Shown: positions 43,692 to 53,975, counted from the stretch's first letter. The stretch: DNA of 64,000 nucleotides from Nostoc commune NIES-4072 (GCF_003113895.1 NZ_BDUD01000001.1:5886516-5950515), one strand, 5' to 3'. Notes: generated by a model from the letters alone, not told the origin. Numbers and translations are program-made.

Positions 43692-46013
43692 TTAAATATT
43701 AATACTATTTTCAAATTTTTCTAAATTTTCGAGCAAAGATATAGCAGATTCATAACTTTCAGTAATTAATCCCTTTTGTTCTTCTGGGGTGTATATCAAA
43801 TTATCAGTTAGAGAACGGAGAGAGCCAAGTATGAGATTTAGAGAAGTCCGAAACTCACTTGATAGATGATTAAATGTCTGATAATAGCTGCTTATAATAT
43901 CTTTATTTTCTTCAGAGATTGAGATAAATTCTCCCTTTATTTGCAGGTTCATAACATCTTCAAAAACCTCTATGGTGTTAAGAATTCTCCAAGCTGATTT
44001 GTAAGAATCTTCAATTAATTGCTGCTGTTCTTGGGAATTGTCTACTAGATCATCAAGTAATAAATGCAGGAACCCAATCATTGAGTTTAACTGTGTCCGA
44101 ATTTCGTGAGAGATGCGGAGCAAGCTTTGTTTGTGTTTAGTAGCGGCTTCAGGATGTTCAACAAATTTCTTAGAGTTTAGGCGCATTGCCTTAAAAATTT
44201 TTGTCTGAATTAAGTCTTTCTTAGGCTGTTCGCTAAATTGCATTGAGTACAAACGTGAGTAGTAACCACCTTTTGGTAAGAGTTCATCATGGGTTCCTAC
44301 TTCTACTACCCGTCCTTGATCTAATACGGCAATTTGATCGGCTTTTTGGACTGTGGAAAGACGGTGAGCAATTACAAGGGTTGTACGATCGCGGCTTAAT
44401 TCATCTAGTGCAGATTGTACTAAACGTTCGGAAACGGTATCTAAAGCGCTAGTGGCTTCATCTAAAATCAGAATATCTGGATTTTGCAGCAGGGCGCGGG
44501 CGATCGCTAATCTTTGCCTTTGTCCACCAGATAACATCACGCCGCGATCGCCAATTAAGGTGTCAAATCCTTGAGGCAATTTGCTAATAAACTCATAAGC
44601 ATTTGCTCGCTTGGCTGCTGTCAGAATTTCATCGTCACTAGCCTCTTCTCGCCCATAAGCAATATTGTTTCGCACCGAGTCATTAAAAAGAAAGGTATCT
44701 TGACTGACAATCCCCATTCGCTTTCGCAGGGATACAACATCGAACTCCCGCAAATCAGTACCGTCAATGGTAATACTGCCAGCTATTGGGTCATAAAATC
44801 TAGGCAAAAGGTCTGCTAAAGTGGATTTACCAGCACCAGAACTGCCTACTAATGCTAAGGTCGTGCCATGTGGTAAAAATAAACTTACATCTTTAAGTAC
44901 CATTTTTTCATGACCAGGATAGGCAAACCGAAGAGAATTAAAAGATATGCCCTTTTCTAATTTTGTATAGGGAAGCTTACCCTTAGCCATGAACGGCTTA
45001 TCATGAAGGCTTAAAAATTCATTTGCCACATCTACACTGGCGGCGGTACTGGCAAAGTTACTGCGAATAGTATTTAACTGAGAAATTAATGGCAGCACTC
45101 GTAGCAGTACTAATAGATATGTTAAAAGTACGGTAGAAAGAGAGGAAACCTGGCCAGCAAAGAAAGTTTTACTCAAAAGTACAATCAGCAGTAAAGCTGT
45201 AATACCCATCACCTCGCTCAAAGGTGTAATCGCTTCCGAATTAACCTGAGATTGGAAATCTGCTAACTCGCGATCGCGAATTAATTTTTGAATCCGTTGA
45301 TATTCTTTTTCTTCGTTTCCCGTCGCCTTTACCAATCGGATTCCGTTCAAAGTCTCCAGCACAGAGATTGAATATGCTCTAGACATTTCACTCAACTGCT
45401 TACCAAAAGTTCTCGACTGAGAGATGGCATACTGATTTATTAATGTCACCAACAACAGCAAAACCGTAGAAGCAATTGTCAACTGCCAAGATATTGACAG
45501 TAATAAACCAACAAAAACTAAAATTGTGATTGCTAGGATAACTATCTTGACCGTACTACCTATAGCACTTGCAGCCCGACCAATTTCTCCACCAAGACGG
45601 TTGATTAAATCACCAACTTTTGTTTTTGCATAATAATCTATATCAACTTCTAGTAATAGCTTTAACCCGGTTTCGCGCATATCTGATGTCAGCTTTCGGG
45701 TTAAAGAACTCGATGTCAAGGAGCTGGCATAAGTTGCTAAGTTTTTTAGAAAAATTGTTAATAGAATCGTCCCGGCCATGATTACTATCCGGTAAGATTC
45801 TGGAGTATTATCAAAGGGAGATATTAACCTTTTTAGGATGGGAGGGGCAGAACTTAAATCTACTTCTTGCCCGACAATCTTTAAAATTACTGGCACAATT
45901 AAAGCTGTGCTAATTCCATTAAATAAAGCTCCAGAAAATCCTAACAATATTGTTAGCAGAATCAAACCTGGATAGGGTTTAGCAAATCTTAGTAATAGTT
46001 TTCTGGTAGACAT
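43692..46013 (-). CDS. ABC exporter fused to a duplicated histidine-kinase-like DHp domain
   Basis: A 773-residue protein. Residues 1-330 are a six-helix exporter domain (MsbA/ABCB type). Residues 340-590 are the ATPase: LVGSSGAGKSTLADLLPRFYD (Walker A), LSGGQRQRLAIARALL (signature) and DILILDEATSALDT (Walker B). After about 600 it extends where normal exporters stop. Residue 636 is His in SHEIRTQLNSMIGF, the H-box of histidine kinases, and a second copy at about 719 reads SSEFRTSLNLILG with Ser instead of His. Both copies share the following L..D.L....EEQ..LI..SY.SA pattern. No HATPase domain follows. It probably exports a lipid-linked glycan, and the added domain may dimerise or accept phosphate. 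Confidence 0.9.
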   Translation of the reverse strand: MSTRKLLLRFAKPYPGLILLTILLGFSGALFNGISTALIVPVILKIVGQEVDLSSAPPILKRLISPFDNTPESYRIVIMAGTILLTIFLKNLATYASSLTSSSLTRKLTSDMRETGLKLLLEVDIDYYAKTKVGDLINRLGGEIGRAASAIGSTVKIVILAITILVFVGLLLSISWQLTIASTVLLLLVTLINQYAISQSRTFGKQLSEMSRAYSISVLETLNGIRLVKATGNEEKEYQRIQKLIRDRELADFQSQVNSEAITPLSEVMGITALLLIVLLSKTFFAGQVSSLSTVLLTYLLVLLRVLPLISQLNTIRSNFASTAASVDVANEFLSLHDKPFMAKGKLPYTKLEKGISFNSLRFAYPGHEKMVLKDVSLFLPHGTTLALVGSSGAGKSTLADLLPRFYDPIAGSITIDGTDLREFDVVSLRKRMGIVSQDTFLFNDSVRNNIAYGREEASDDEILTAAKRANAYEFISKLPQGFDTLIGDRGVMLSGGQRQRLAIARALLQNPDILILDEATSALDTVSERLVQSALDELSRDRTTLVIAHRLSTVQKADQIAVLDQGRVVEVGTHDELLPKGGYYSRLYSMQFSEQPKKDLIQTKIFKAMRLNSKKFVEHPEAATKHKQSLLRISHEIRTQLNSMIGFLHLLLDDLVDNSQEQQQLIEDSYKSAWRILNTIEVFEDVMNLQIKGEFISISEENKDIISSYYQTFNHLSSEFRTSLNLILGSLRSLTDNLIYTPEEQKGLITESYESAISLLENLEKFENSINI

Positions 46014-46107
46014 TGGCTATTTTTATGCAATTTTAATTTATTAATATTATTCACACTATACTCGCCAAATTTAGTAATAATCAAATAAATCGAACCTCCA
46101 TCAAGAT

Positions 46108-47259
46108 TTACAACCGAGCAATTACCGACTTAAGCACAGAAGCCATAGTCTCTATGCTATAGAGTTCCACACATCTTTCTCTTGCCTTAATACCTTGCTG
46201 CTCTGCTGACTCTAAATCCTGAAAAATCAATTGTATTTGTTTAGCAAGCTGTTCGGGACAAGCAGGCTCGACTAAGTAACCAGTATTACCTAAAATTTTG
46301 GGAATATCTCCAACGCACGTAGATAATACAGGTTTAGCCATTGCCATTCCATCTGTCAACTTTAGGGGAAACTGAGCGCGAGCAGTCAAAGTATCTCGCT
46401 GGGGAACAACTACAATGTGAGCAGATGCTACAATTTTAGGCATTAATTCTACAGAACACCTTGGTAATTTAATAATCCAACGTCCCCACTTTTGAATCAA
46501 TTTATCGTCATAATCATCGTAAGGGCTACCACCCACAATCACTAATCTTAAATCTGGCTCATCCAGCAAATCGAGTGCCATTAGAATGTCTTCAACCCCC
46601 TTATGAGGTCGTGGTGCCCCAGGAAACATGAGAATTCGATACTCAGAAAGACCGTAATCCGTTCTGCTAGTCTCAGAATCATACTTCTGGGGGTCAAACA
46701 TTGTGGTATCTTTACCATTAGGTAGGTAAACACCACCGAAGCGTTTTTGCAGGAAGTCAGTATCTATTGTTACTGCATCTGCCTTTGCCACTAAGTTTTC
46801 CATCCACTTGAGATACAGTGGATGATCTGGAAATTTTAATGCGCCATTTTTCTTGAAAATGTCACGATAAAATTGCTTAAGACTAGGACTATATTTCCAC
46901 TCATCACCTCCGTGCCAACTGAGTTCCCAGTCATCCATATCTAAAATTACAGGACGATGACCAATAAATTTTTTCAGTAGCGATAGCCCAAAACTTGTAA
47001 ACTTGGGTTTTACAGCATAAATAATGTCTCCATCTATTTTTTGCAAAAGTTGACGAGCAGATATCAAAAATTCTGGATAATTTGTACCTGGAAGAGAAAC
47101 AACTGAAATGCCAGACGGAGGAATAGCATACAGTTCTTTACCATACATAAAACCAAGAATCTCTACTTGATAATTGAGGCTTTGCAGTACTTGAGCTAGT
47201 AAAAAGGCTCGAATACTACCGCCTCCAGATAAATCACCAACAATTAATGAAACTTTCAA
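46108..47259 (-). CDS. Family 4 glycosyltransferase
   Basis: A 383-residue GT-B enzyme. LSGGGSIRAFLLAQVLQSLNY starts the N-terminal domain. The donor domain shows RILMFPGAPRPHKGVEDILMAL and PLKLTDGMAMAKPVLSTCVGDIPKILG. WHGGDEWKY and similar blocks are branch features without a known activity. It belongs to the minus-strand operon, 94 nt upstream of the ABC exporter gene. Confidence 0.88.
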   Translation of the reverse strand: MKVSLIVGDLSGGGSIRAFLLAQVLQSLNYQVEILGFMYGKELYAIPPSGISVVSLPGTNYPEFLISARQLLQKIDGDIIYAVKPKFTSFGLSLLKKFIGHRPVILDMDDWELSWHGGDEWKYSPSLKQFYRDIFKKNGALKFPDHPLYLKWMENLVAKADAVTIDTDFLQKRFGGVYLPNGKDTTMFDPQKYDSETSRTDYGLSEYRILMFPGAPRPHKGVEDILMALDLLDEPDLRLVIVGGSPYDDYDDKLIQKWGRWIIKLPRCSVELMPKIVASAHIVVVPQRDTLTARAQFPLKLTDGMAMAKPVLSTCVGDIPKILGNTGYLVEPACPEQLAKQIQLIFQDLESAEQQGIKARERCVELYSIETMASVLKSVIARL

Positions 47260-47367
47260 TTTTGATGTTTCCTCCTGGAAATTCGCAATTTAAATATTGA
47301 TAAATATTTAAAATTCTTCATAATTTAATACAGGAAAAAGCCTTGTGCATATATTCATAAGAAGATG

Positions 47368-48210
47368 TCATTTCTTGCGCCAGGGATTTGTAACTTGATT
47401 GGGTAAAAATACTTTAGCAAATCTGTCAAATACCCTTGTGTACAACGAACGGGTAATATTTTTAGCGTATTGAGGTCGATAAGGATAGGTACAGTGAAGA
47501 ACTTTAATTTTATCCTGAATATTATAAGCCTCCTCCCATTTACTGAGATAATTATAGGTAGGTGGTAGTATTTTCATTTTAGGGCTTACAGATGCGATCG
47601 CAGAAGCAAAAGCCCCTTGATCTTTTAAAAGCAATTTATCTTGATTATTTTTGACAATTTCAAAATAACGTTTAAATTCGTCAAAAAACACCTTGTTGAC
47701 TTCTGTTTTCCTAAAAGCTATCAAACCACTATTATATTGCACACTATCTGCTTGTAAAGGGAACCCAATAGATTGCAGTATTTGCAAAACATTCGGCAAA
47801 ATGTCTTCTTGCTTTCCCCGTAGTAAATTTGTAGCTTTAACAATAGAAGGTTGCACATCTTCAGTTAATAGCAAATCATATTCATCCAAATACTCAAATA
47901 CATCGTTGAGGTCGGAAAGTAAGCAAATATCTGAATCTAAGTAAATAGTTTTATCAAATTCAGAGGCTGCATATAAAGCCAGTTTTGCTTGCCGTGATGC
48001 TAAAACAGTATTTTCATTTGCAGGAGCAGGCTTTAAAATTACATTTTTGAAAGTCTTTAAAAAAGGATAGAGAACTTTTGGAACTTGATCAATTAAAATA
48101 ATTATTGGTTCTTCATGAAACTTTCTAACTGCCGCTAAAAAGTGAATGCAATCTTGAAAAGGGTAAAGTCCAGTTAAAATGGTAATAAATCCTCTAGTCT
48201 CTTTTTTCAT
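47368..48210 (-). CDS. GT8-like nucleotide-diphospho-sugar transferase
   Basis: A 280-residue GT-A fold protein. The metal site is TIYLDSDICLLSDL (DSD). LTGLYPFQDCIHFLAAVRK begins the nucleotide-binding fold, and YNSGLIAFRKTEV and LKDQGAFASAIASV match the acceptor region of GT8-type or glycogenin-like enzymes. The C-terminal segment KVLHCTYPYRPQYAKN is family-like. Specificity is not determined. Confidence 0.82.
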   Translation of the reverse strand: MKKETRGFITILTGLYPFQDCIHFLAAVRKFHEEPIIILIDQVPKVLYPFLKTFKNVILKPAPANENTVLASRQAKLALYAASEFDKTIYLDSDICLLSDLNDVFEYLDEYDLLLTEDVQPSIVKATNLLRGKQEDILPNVLQILQSIGFPLQADSVQYNSGLIAFRKTEVNKVFFDEFKRYFEIVKNNQDKLLLKDQGAFASAIASVSPKMKILPPTYNYLSKWEEAYNIQDKIKVLHCTYPYRPQYAKNITRSLYTRVFDRFAKVFLPNQVTNPWRKK

Positions 48211-48258
48211 AAATAAGTTAAATAATTCTTACTTTGTATCCTAGCCTGTCAACCTAAT

Positions 48259-49182
48259 TTAATGTGTCCATTCCCAAAAACTTTTACTCCAGTCTTCGTT
48301 ATAGTAACAAACTCCTTGCCATTGGTAAAAGTGGACAAAATCTTCGATTTTTAACGTTTTATTTACATTCTTAATCATGTAGAGGGGTCGTTCACCGTAA
48401 AATGATGCCCACATACTATAACTACTAGGAGGGCCAATAATATAATCACATTCAGCTAAAGAATACATGTCTTCAATTATATGATTATTGCCATAAACAT
48501 AAGATAAATGTTGAAAATATTCGTCATTTTGTTTTTGATTTGAGCAAATCAAAAATGTCACTTTTTTATTAGGAAATAGCATTTGTGCTGATTCCATCAC
48601 CTTTAAATAATTTTCGACTAAATAAAAATATCTGCCATTTTGATGTTTCTGATAATCTCCGTGACGGATATGGACTCCAATCAGCACATCAGTCTGGCTA
48701 CGAATATTGGATATAAGTTTTGCTACATTTAACTGATACTTCTTTAAAGGTTGAAAGTAAGCACGGATTTTTTCCCCATGTTTTTGTAAATTTGATATAT
48801 CATTTACAAACCATCCATCCCGAAATACCCACCCTTGAAAAAAGTTTATACTTTCTGGCTTCAACTCTTTTGTAATGCTTGAATTGCTCCAGTTAAAGGG
48901 CTGATTACGCTTAATCTCAATTGTGTTAAAGCGTCCACTTTCAGCTAAATAACGATTTATTTTATAGTAGTATTTACGTAACAGTTTATTTCCTGAAATT
49001 GAAAATCGAGTAGAAGGATAACAACATAAAAAATCTTGAGATGTTGAGTTAAAAAAATCTGCATACTCTTCAAACGCCGGGTTTAAAACTGTTAAATTAT
49101 TTTCACTTGCAAATGCCATAAAATGAGCAGATAATAATAATCGATTGCCTAGTTGTCCAGATTTTGCAGAGATTACTAACAT
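48259..49182 (-). CDS. GT11-like alpha-1,2-fucosyltransferase family protein
   Basis: A 307-residue protein and the first gene of the operon. GQLGNRLLLSAHFMAFASEN at the start and IGVHIRHGDYQKH (HxRxGDY motif, near residue 173) are hallmarks of the GT11/GT23 group that bind GDP-fucose. SLAECDYIIGPPSSYSMWASFYG is the conserved C-terminal motif block. With gmd and a GT10-like enzyme in the window, fucose transfer is reasonable but the donor is inferred, not shown. Confidence 0.85.
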   Translation of the reverse strand: MLVISAKSGQLGNRLLLSAHFMAFASENNLTVLNPAFEEYADFFNSTSQDFLCCYPSTRFSISGNKLLRKYYYKINRYLAESGRFNTIEIKRNQPFNWSNSSITKELKPESINFFQGWVFRDGWFVNDISNLQKHGEKIRAYFQPLKKYQLNVAKLISNIRSQTDVLIGVHIRHGDYQKHQNGRYFYLVENYLKVMESAQMLFPNKKVTFLICSNQKQNDEYFQHLSYVYGNNHIIEDMYSLAECDYIIGPPSSYSMWASFYGERPLYMIKNVNKTLKIEDFVHFYQWQGVCYYNEDWSKSFWEWTH

Positions 49183-49598
49183 GTATAAAAATTATAGAAA
49201 CCAATATTCCTAATATTTGTTTAAGCTTTAACATACCAATGTGTATACATACTAGAATTTAAATTTTATTCAACCTGAGATTTTAAAGAAAATAGCCACT
49301 ATGATTGAATGAATTTTTGATATCTTTAAAACAGGAAATAATTAAATAAATCTAACTTTGTATTTGCGGTTATTTCCAGAGAAAATTCACTGATAAATCC
49401 AGAGAAATTTTGCTTTATTGTGGTATGTTTACGGTATAACTACGGTTGTATATTATCATAACTATTAATGACGCATTACATTTGTGCTAAGTTGCGTATA
49501 AATGCTTAAAATAATTTATGCAAGTAGCTTACTTACTTGCTTAGACTTAGGATTGTTACTTTATACCAAACATCTATGTTGTAAGGGAGCCAAAGGTA
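49183..49598. other. Divergent intergenic region of the polysaccharide operon and gloB
   Basis: About 416 nt, AT-rich, without an ORF. It must hold the promoter of the nine-gene minus-strand cluster near 49183-49260 and of gloB. TATTATCATAACT around 49450 is a loose -10 candidate. No repeat elements were seen here, unlike most other gaps in the window. Confidence 0.45.
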
Positions 49599-50372
49599 AT
49601 GCAGGTAATCCGTCTAGAAGCACTCTCAGACAACTACATATTCTTGCTACACGACCATAAAGAAAATATTGCTGCCGTTGTTGACCCGGCGGAATCTCTA
49701 CCAGTATTAGAGAAACTGGCAGAATTAAAAGCTGATTTAGTAGCAATTTTTAATACGCACCACCATAACGATCATGTTGGTGGTAATAAGCAATTAATAG
49801 AACAATTCCCGCAACTGATAGTTTATGGAGGAGCGGAAGATCGTGGTAGAATTCCCGGTCAGCAGGTGTTTTTGCAAGAAGGCGATCGCGTCGGGTTTGC
49901 AGACCGCATAGCTGAAGTTATCTTCGTTCCCGGACATACCCGCGCTCACATCGTTTACTACTTTCCCCCGGAAAAAGCTGGTGAGACAGGCGACTTATTT
50001 TGCGGCGATACCTTATTTTCTGGCGGTTGCGGTCGCTTGTTTGAAGGAACACCGAGCCAAATGGTGGACTCTTTAAGCAAACTGCGCTCTCTACCCGATG
50101 ATACACGCATCTGGTGTGCCCACGAATACACCTTGAAAAATCTGCAATTTGCCCTAACTGTGGATGGCGACAATACCGACTTACAAAGACGCTTCAATGA
50201 AGTAAAAGCTTACCGTAGCCGAGGAGAAGCTACCATCCCCTCGCTGTTAAGAGTGGAGAAGCGAACAAATCCCTTTTTACGTTGGGATCAGCAATCACTA
50301 CAATCAACTGTTAAGAGTAGCGATGCAGTCCAAACCTTTGCACGGATACGGGAAATGAGAAATACTTTTTAA
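49599..50372 (+). CDS. gloB: Hydroxyacylglutathione hydrolase (glyoxalase II)
   Basis: A 257-residue metallo-beta-lactamase fold enzyme that hydrolyses S-D-lactoylglutathione to D-lactate in methylglyoxal detoxification. The binuclear metal motif [11 protein letters not shown] lies near residue 52. [13 protein letters not shown] and [17 protein letters not shown] add metal ligands, and [13 protein letters not shown] and RRFNEV with R..T.PSLL mark the glutathione-binding C-terminal domain. Length fits GloB. Confidence 0.95.
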   Translation: MQVIRLEALSDNYIFLLHDHKENIAAVVDPAESLPVLEKLAELKADLVAIFNTHHHNDHVGGNKQLIEQFPQLIVYGGAEDRGRIPGQQVFLQEGDRVGFADRIAEVIFVPGHTRAHIVYYFPPEKAGETGDLFCGDTLFSGGCGRLFEGTPSQMVDSLSKLRSLPDDTRIWCAHEYTLKNLQFALTVDGDNTDLQRRFNEVKAYRSRGEATIPSLLRVEKRTNPFLRWDQQSLQSTVKSSDAVQTFARIREMRNTF

Positions 50373-50627
50373 GTATGGGGCATTGGGCATTAGTCATTAA
50401 TTTTCTTCCCCTGCCTCCCCTGCTCCCTCATCTCCCCACTCCCCACTCCCCACTCCCCATTCCCCAATTCATTCAATTTTCTCTAATAGTTGCGATCGCA
50501 CCCTTCCTTTCGCTAGGATCTGTAAGCTTTAGGGTATAGGCACACAAGCTTGGAATACAGCACTGACATTGTGAGCTATGCTGCCCAAACCCAAATTAAT
50601 TAGATTTTACAGGAAAAACGAAAAACG
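50373..50627. repeat. Heptamer-type repeats before rplI
   Basis: CATTGGG-type units follow the gloB stop. About 50410-50460 consists of repeated CCCCACT heptamers. The remaining 150 nt lead to rplI, with AGGAAAAACG before its ATG. Confidence 0.8.
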
Positions 50628-51086
50628 ATGGCGAAGCGCGTGCAGTTAGTTTTAAATCAGGATATCAGTAAGCTAGGAAAATCTGGCGATTTAGTGGAAG
50701 TAGCTCCTGGCTACGCTCGTAATTATCTGATTCCCCAAAAATTGGCAACCAATGCCACTCCTGGTATTCTCAAGCAAGTAGAACGCCGTCGTGAGCAAGA
50801 GCGTCAACGGCAATTAGAACTCAGACAACAAGCTATTGAGCAAAAAGAATCTTTAGAAAAAGTTGGCAGCTTGACAATTGCTAAACAAGTTGGTGAAAAC
50901 GAAGCAATTTTCGGTACTATCACCACTCAAGATGTTGCAGATGCAATTAAGGCAGCCACCGGTCAAGAAATCGATCGGCGTGGAATTACTATCCCTGATA
51001 TTAATCACCTTGGTACTTATCAAGCTGAAATCAAGCTGTATTCGGAAGTAACGGCACAAGTCGATATTCAAGTCGTCGCTAGCTAA
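50628..51086 (+). CDS. rplI: 50S ribosomal protein L9
   Basis: A 152-residue L9 protein: [33 protein letters not shown] is the N-terminal domain binding 23S rRNA, followed by the long connecting helix (rich in Arg/Glu/Gln: [20 protein letters not shown]) and the C-terminal domain [17 protein letters not shown]. Length matches bacterial L9. The next gene is dnaB, a conserved gene order in many bacteria. Confidence 0.98.
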   Translation: MAKRVQLVLNQDISKLGKSGDLVEVAPGYARNYLIPQKLATNATPGILKQVERRREQERQRQLELRQQAIEQKESLEKVGSLTIAKQVGENEAIFGTITTQDVADAIKAATGQEIDRRGITIPDINHLGTYQAEIKLYSEVTAQVDIQVVAS

Positions 51087-51233
51087 GTTTGGCGGGGGAG
51101 GAGATGAAGGGGATGAGGAAGATGAGAGAGCAAGGGAATTAAGGGTGACTAATAACTCCTAAACCCCACTCACTACTCCCTACTCCCTACTCCCCACTCT
51201 CAAATAGCTTTCATCTCAAAACTAAAATCGTTT

Positions 51234-53915
51234 ATGGCTGAAGCACTGAATTTTCAAGGCGATGGTAGCGATGCCTACGGCGGTAAACTACGCCTCCCAC
51301 CCCAAAATATTGAGGCGGAAGAAGCGATTTTGGGGGGTATATTACTAGATCCAGAAGCGATTAGTCGAGTTAGCGATCGCCTCCTTCCAGAAGCTTTTTA
51401 CATTAGCGCTCACAAAGATATTTATCAAGCAGCTGTGAGGCTCCACACCCAAGGTAAACCCACAGACTTACTTTCAGTCACAAGTTGGCTGACTGACCAT
51501 GATTTGCTTACTCGCATTGGCGGGAGAAATAAATTAGCAACTCTGGTAGACCGCACAGTGTCAGCCGTGAACATCGATGCCTTAGCAGGGTTGGTGATGG
51601 ACAAATACCTGCGGCGACAGTTAATTAAAGCTGGCAATGAAATTGTACATCTTGGTTACGAGACAGAAACCGAATTGCCAACTGTTTTAGATCAGGCAGA
51701 ACAGAAAGTTTTTGGCGTTACTCAAGAGCGTCCCCAATCGTGTTTAATTCACATTTCTGATACTCTAATTAATAATTTCCAAGATATTGAGGATCGAAAT
51801 CAAGGTATTGCCTTACCTGGTATTCCCTGCGGATTTTACGATTTAGATGCGATGACCGGCGGCTTTCAGCGTTCTGATTTGATTATTGTCGCTGCTAGAC
51901 CTGCAATGGGAAAGACAAGCTTTTCGATGAATATTGCACAATATATTGCCAATTACGAAATTATTATCAAGCGTGATAACATTGACGAGCGGAAGAAACT
52001 ACCAGTTTGTATTTTCAGTTTGGAAATGTCAAAAGAGCAATTGACGCAACGTCTATTAGCTAGCGAAGCGCAAATTGAAAGTAGTTATCTGCGAACTGGC
52101 CGCTTAAGTCAAACACAGTGGGAACCTTTAAGTCGTGCTATTGGTATCCTTTCTGAGATGCCAATTTATATTGATGACACACCGAATATTACAGTTACAC
52201 AAATGCGTAGTCAGGCAAGAAGACTTCAAGCAGAGCAAGGAACACTGGGTTTGATTGTAATAGATTACTTGCAATTGATGGAAGGAGCAGGTGATAATCG
52301 CGTTCAAGAATTGTCAAAAATTACGCGTCAACTCAAAGGTTTAGCGCGGGAATTATCTGTACCAGTTATTGCTTTATCTCAGTTGAGTCGAGGTGTCGAA
52401 GCACGCACTAACAAACGCCCGATGTTATCTGATTTGAGAGAATCTGGTTGTTTAGCAGGCGATAGTCTGGTGACATTAGCAGATAGTGGGCTGCAAGTAC
52501 CAATTAGGGAATTAGCAGGTAAATCTGGTTTTGTAGTTTGGGCGTTGAACGAAGTTACAATGCAGCTAGAAAAGGCAATTGTTAGCAATGCTTTTTCCAC
52601 AGGTATAAAGCCTCTGTTTACTTTAACAACTCGATTAGGTCGAAAAATCCGTGCCACAGGTAATCACAAATTTTTAACAATTAATGGCTGGAAAAGACTT
52701 GATGAGTTAACTCCTAAACAACATCTATGTTTACCAAGAAATCTCTCCAGTCCTGGTAAACAAACCATGACTTATGCCGAAGTTGCATTATTAGGGCATT
52801 TAATTGGCGACGGTTGTACATTACCACGTCATGTCATACAGTACACTACTAGAGAAATAGATTTAGCTCAGAATGTTGCTTTCTTGGCAACAGAAGTTTT
52901 TGGAGATTCAATTGTTCCTAGAATTTCACCTGAACGTGGGTGGTATCAAGTTTATTTATCCGCAGCACAACATCTTACTCATCGTGTGAGAAATCCAATA
53001 GCCAAATGGCTAGACTCGCTCGGTGTTTTTGGTTTAAGGTCTTATGAAAAATTTGTACCTCAAGAATTGTTCTCACAACCTCAAGAGTTAATAGGTTGCT
53101 TTCTAAGACACCTTTGGAGTACAGATGGCTGTATAAAATTGGTTACAGGAAAAAAATTAAGACCTATTGCATATTATGCAACGAGTAGTCAGAGACTAGC
53201 TTTTGATATACAGACACTTTTGTTAAGACTTGGCATTAACGCAACACTCAGGGCAGTTCCTCAAGTTGGGAAAGGTAGAAATCAATATCATGTAATAATC
53301 ACTGGTAAGCCTGATCTCCAGTTGTTTATTATTCATGTTGGAGCAGTTGGAGAATATAAACTACGTTCACTCCAGGATATTTTCCAATACCTTGAAAACA
53401 GTATTCACAACCCTAATAGAGATATAATTCCGAAGGATGTTTGGAAAATAGAGGTTGTACCTGCGATGCAAGCTATTGGCTTCACCACACGGATCTTACA
53501 AGCCTCCATTGGAGTTTCGTTTTGTGGCTCTACTCTTTACAAAGTAAATTTAAGTCGGGAAGAAGCTCTAAAAGTCGGCAAAGTTGTTCAATCATCTAAA
53601 CTGGTTACTCTTGCCAAAAGTGATGTTTATTGGGACGAGATACTTTCAATTGAATATAGCGGCGAGGAAGAAGTCTTTGATCTTACGGTTCCTGGTTCGC
53701 ATAATTTTGTTGCAAATAATATTATTGTTCATAATTCCATTGAACAGGACGCGGATTTAGTAATAATGTTGTACCGCGATGAATATTACTCTCCCGATAC
53801 TCCCGATCGCGGCATTGCAGAAGTAATTATAGCTAAACACCGCAACGGGCCTACTGGTACTGCGAAACTTTTGTTTAATCCACAGTTTACAAAGTTTCAA
53901 AATTTAAAAATTTAG
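51234..53915 (+). CDS. dnaB: Replicative DNA helicase DnaB, interrupted by an intein
   Basis: 893 residues as translated, of which residues 406-834 are an intein, leaving a 464-residue mature helicase. The N-terminal domain (LPPQNIEAEEAILGGILLDPEAI) and RecA-like helicase domain (Walker A in AARPAMGKTSF near 222, Walker B-like LIVIDYLQLM) are intact. The extein junctions are RESG before Cys406 and Ser835-IEQDAD after, the same insertion point as the known cyanobacterial Ssp DnaB intein. The C-terminal helicase sequence LVIMLYRDEYY is conserved. The intein must splice out for DnaB to work at replication forks. Confidence 0.97.
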   Translation: MAEALNFQGDGSDAYGGKLRLPPQNIEAEEAILGGILLDPEAISRVSDRLLPEAFYISAHKDIYQAAVRLHTQGKPTDLLSVTSWLTDHDLLTRIGGRNKLATLVDRTVSAVNIDALAGLVMDKYLRRQLIKAGNEIVHLGYETETELPTVLDQAEQKVFGVTQERPQSCLIHISDTLINNFQDIEDRNQGIALPGIPCGFYDLDAMTGGFQRSDLIIVAARPAMGKTSFSMNIAQYIANYEIIIKRDNIDERKKLPVCIFSLEMSKEQLTQRLLASEAQIESSYLRTGRLSQTQWEPLSRAIGILSEMPIYIDDTPNITVTQMRSQARRLQAEQGTLGLIVIDYLQLMEGAGDNRVQELSKITRQLKGLARELSVPVIALSQLSRGVEARTNKRPMLSDLRESGCLAGDSLVTLADSGLQVPIRELAGKSGFVVWALNEVTMQLEKAIVSNAFSTGIKPLFTLTTRLGRKIRATGNHKFLTINGWKRLDELTPKQHLCLPRNLSSPGKQTMTYAEVALLGHLIGDGCTLPRHVIQYTTREIDLAQNVAFLATEVFGDSIVPRISPERGWYQVYLSAAQHLTHRVRNPIAKWLDSLGVFGLRSYEKFVPQELFSQPQELIGCFLRHLWSTDGCIKLVTGKKLRPIAYYATSSQRLAFDIQTLLLRLGINATLRAVPQVGKGRNQYHVIITGKPDLQLFIIHVGAVGEYKLRSLQDIFQYLENSIHNPNRDIIPKDVWKIEVVPAMQAIGFTTRILQASIGVSFCGSTLYKVNLSREEALKVGKVVQSSKLVTLAKSDVYWDEILSIEYSGEEEVFDLTVPGSHNFVANNIIVHNSIEQDADLVIMLYRDEYYSPDTPDRGIAEVIIAKHRNGPTGTAKLLFNPQFTKFQNLKI
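52449..53735 (+). other. DnaB intein with LAGLIDADG-type homing endonuclease (429 aa)
   Basis: Begins with Cys (CLAGDSLVTL, block A), has TGNHKFLT (block B with TxxH), and ends FDLTVPGSHNFVANNIIVHN (blocks F-G), followed by Ser as +1. These supply every residue needed for standard protein splicing. The endonuclease domain shows two LAGLIDADG-like helices, LLGHLIGDGC and LRHLWSTDGC, each with an acidic residue, so homing activity may be retained. Mini-inteins lack this part (about 150 residues). Length of 429 fits a full-size intein. Confidence 0.92.
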
Positions 53916-53975
53916 CTATTGAATTGGGGGCTGGGATTGGGAAAAACTAATGCCCAATTCCCCATGCCCTAGTTT

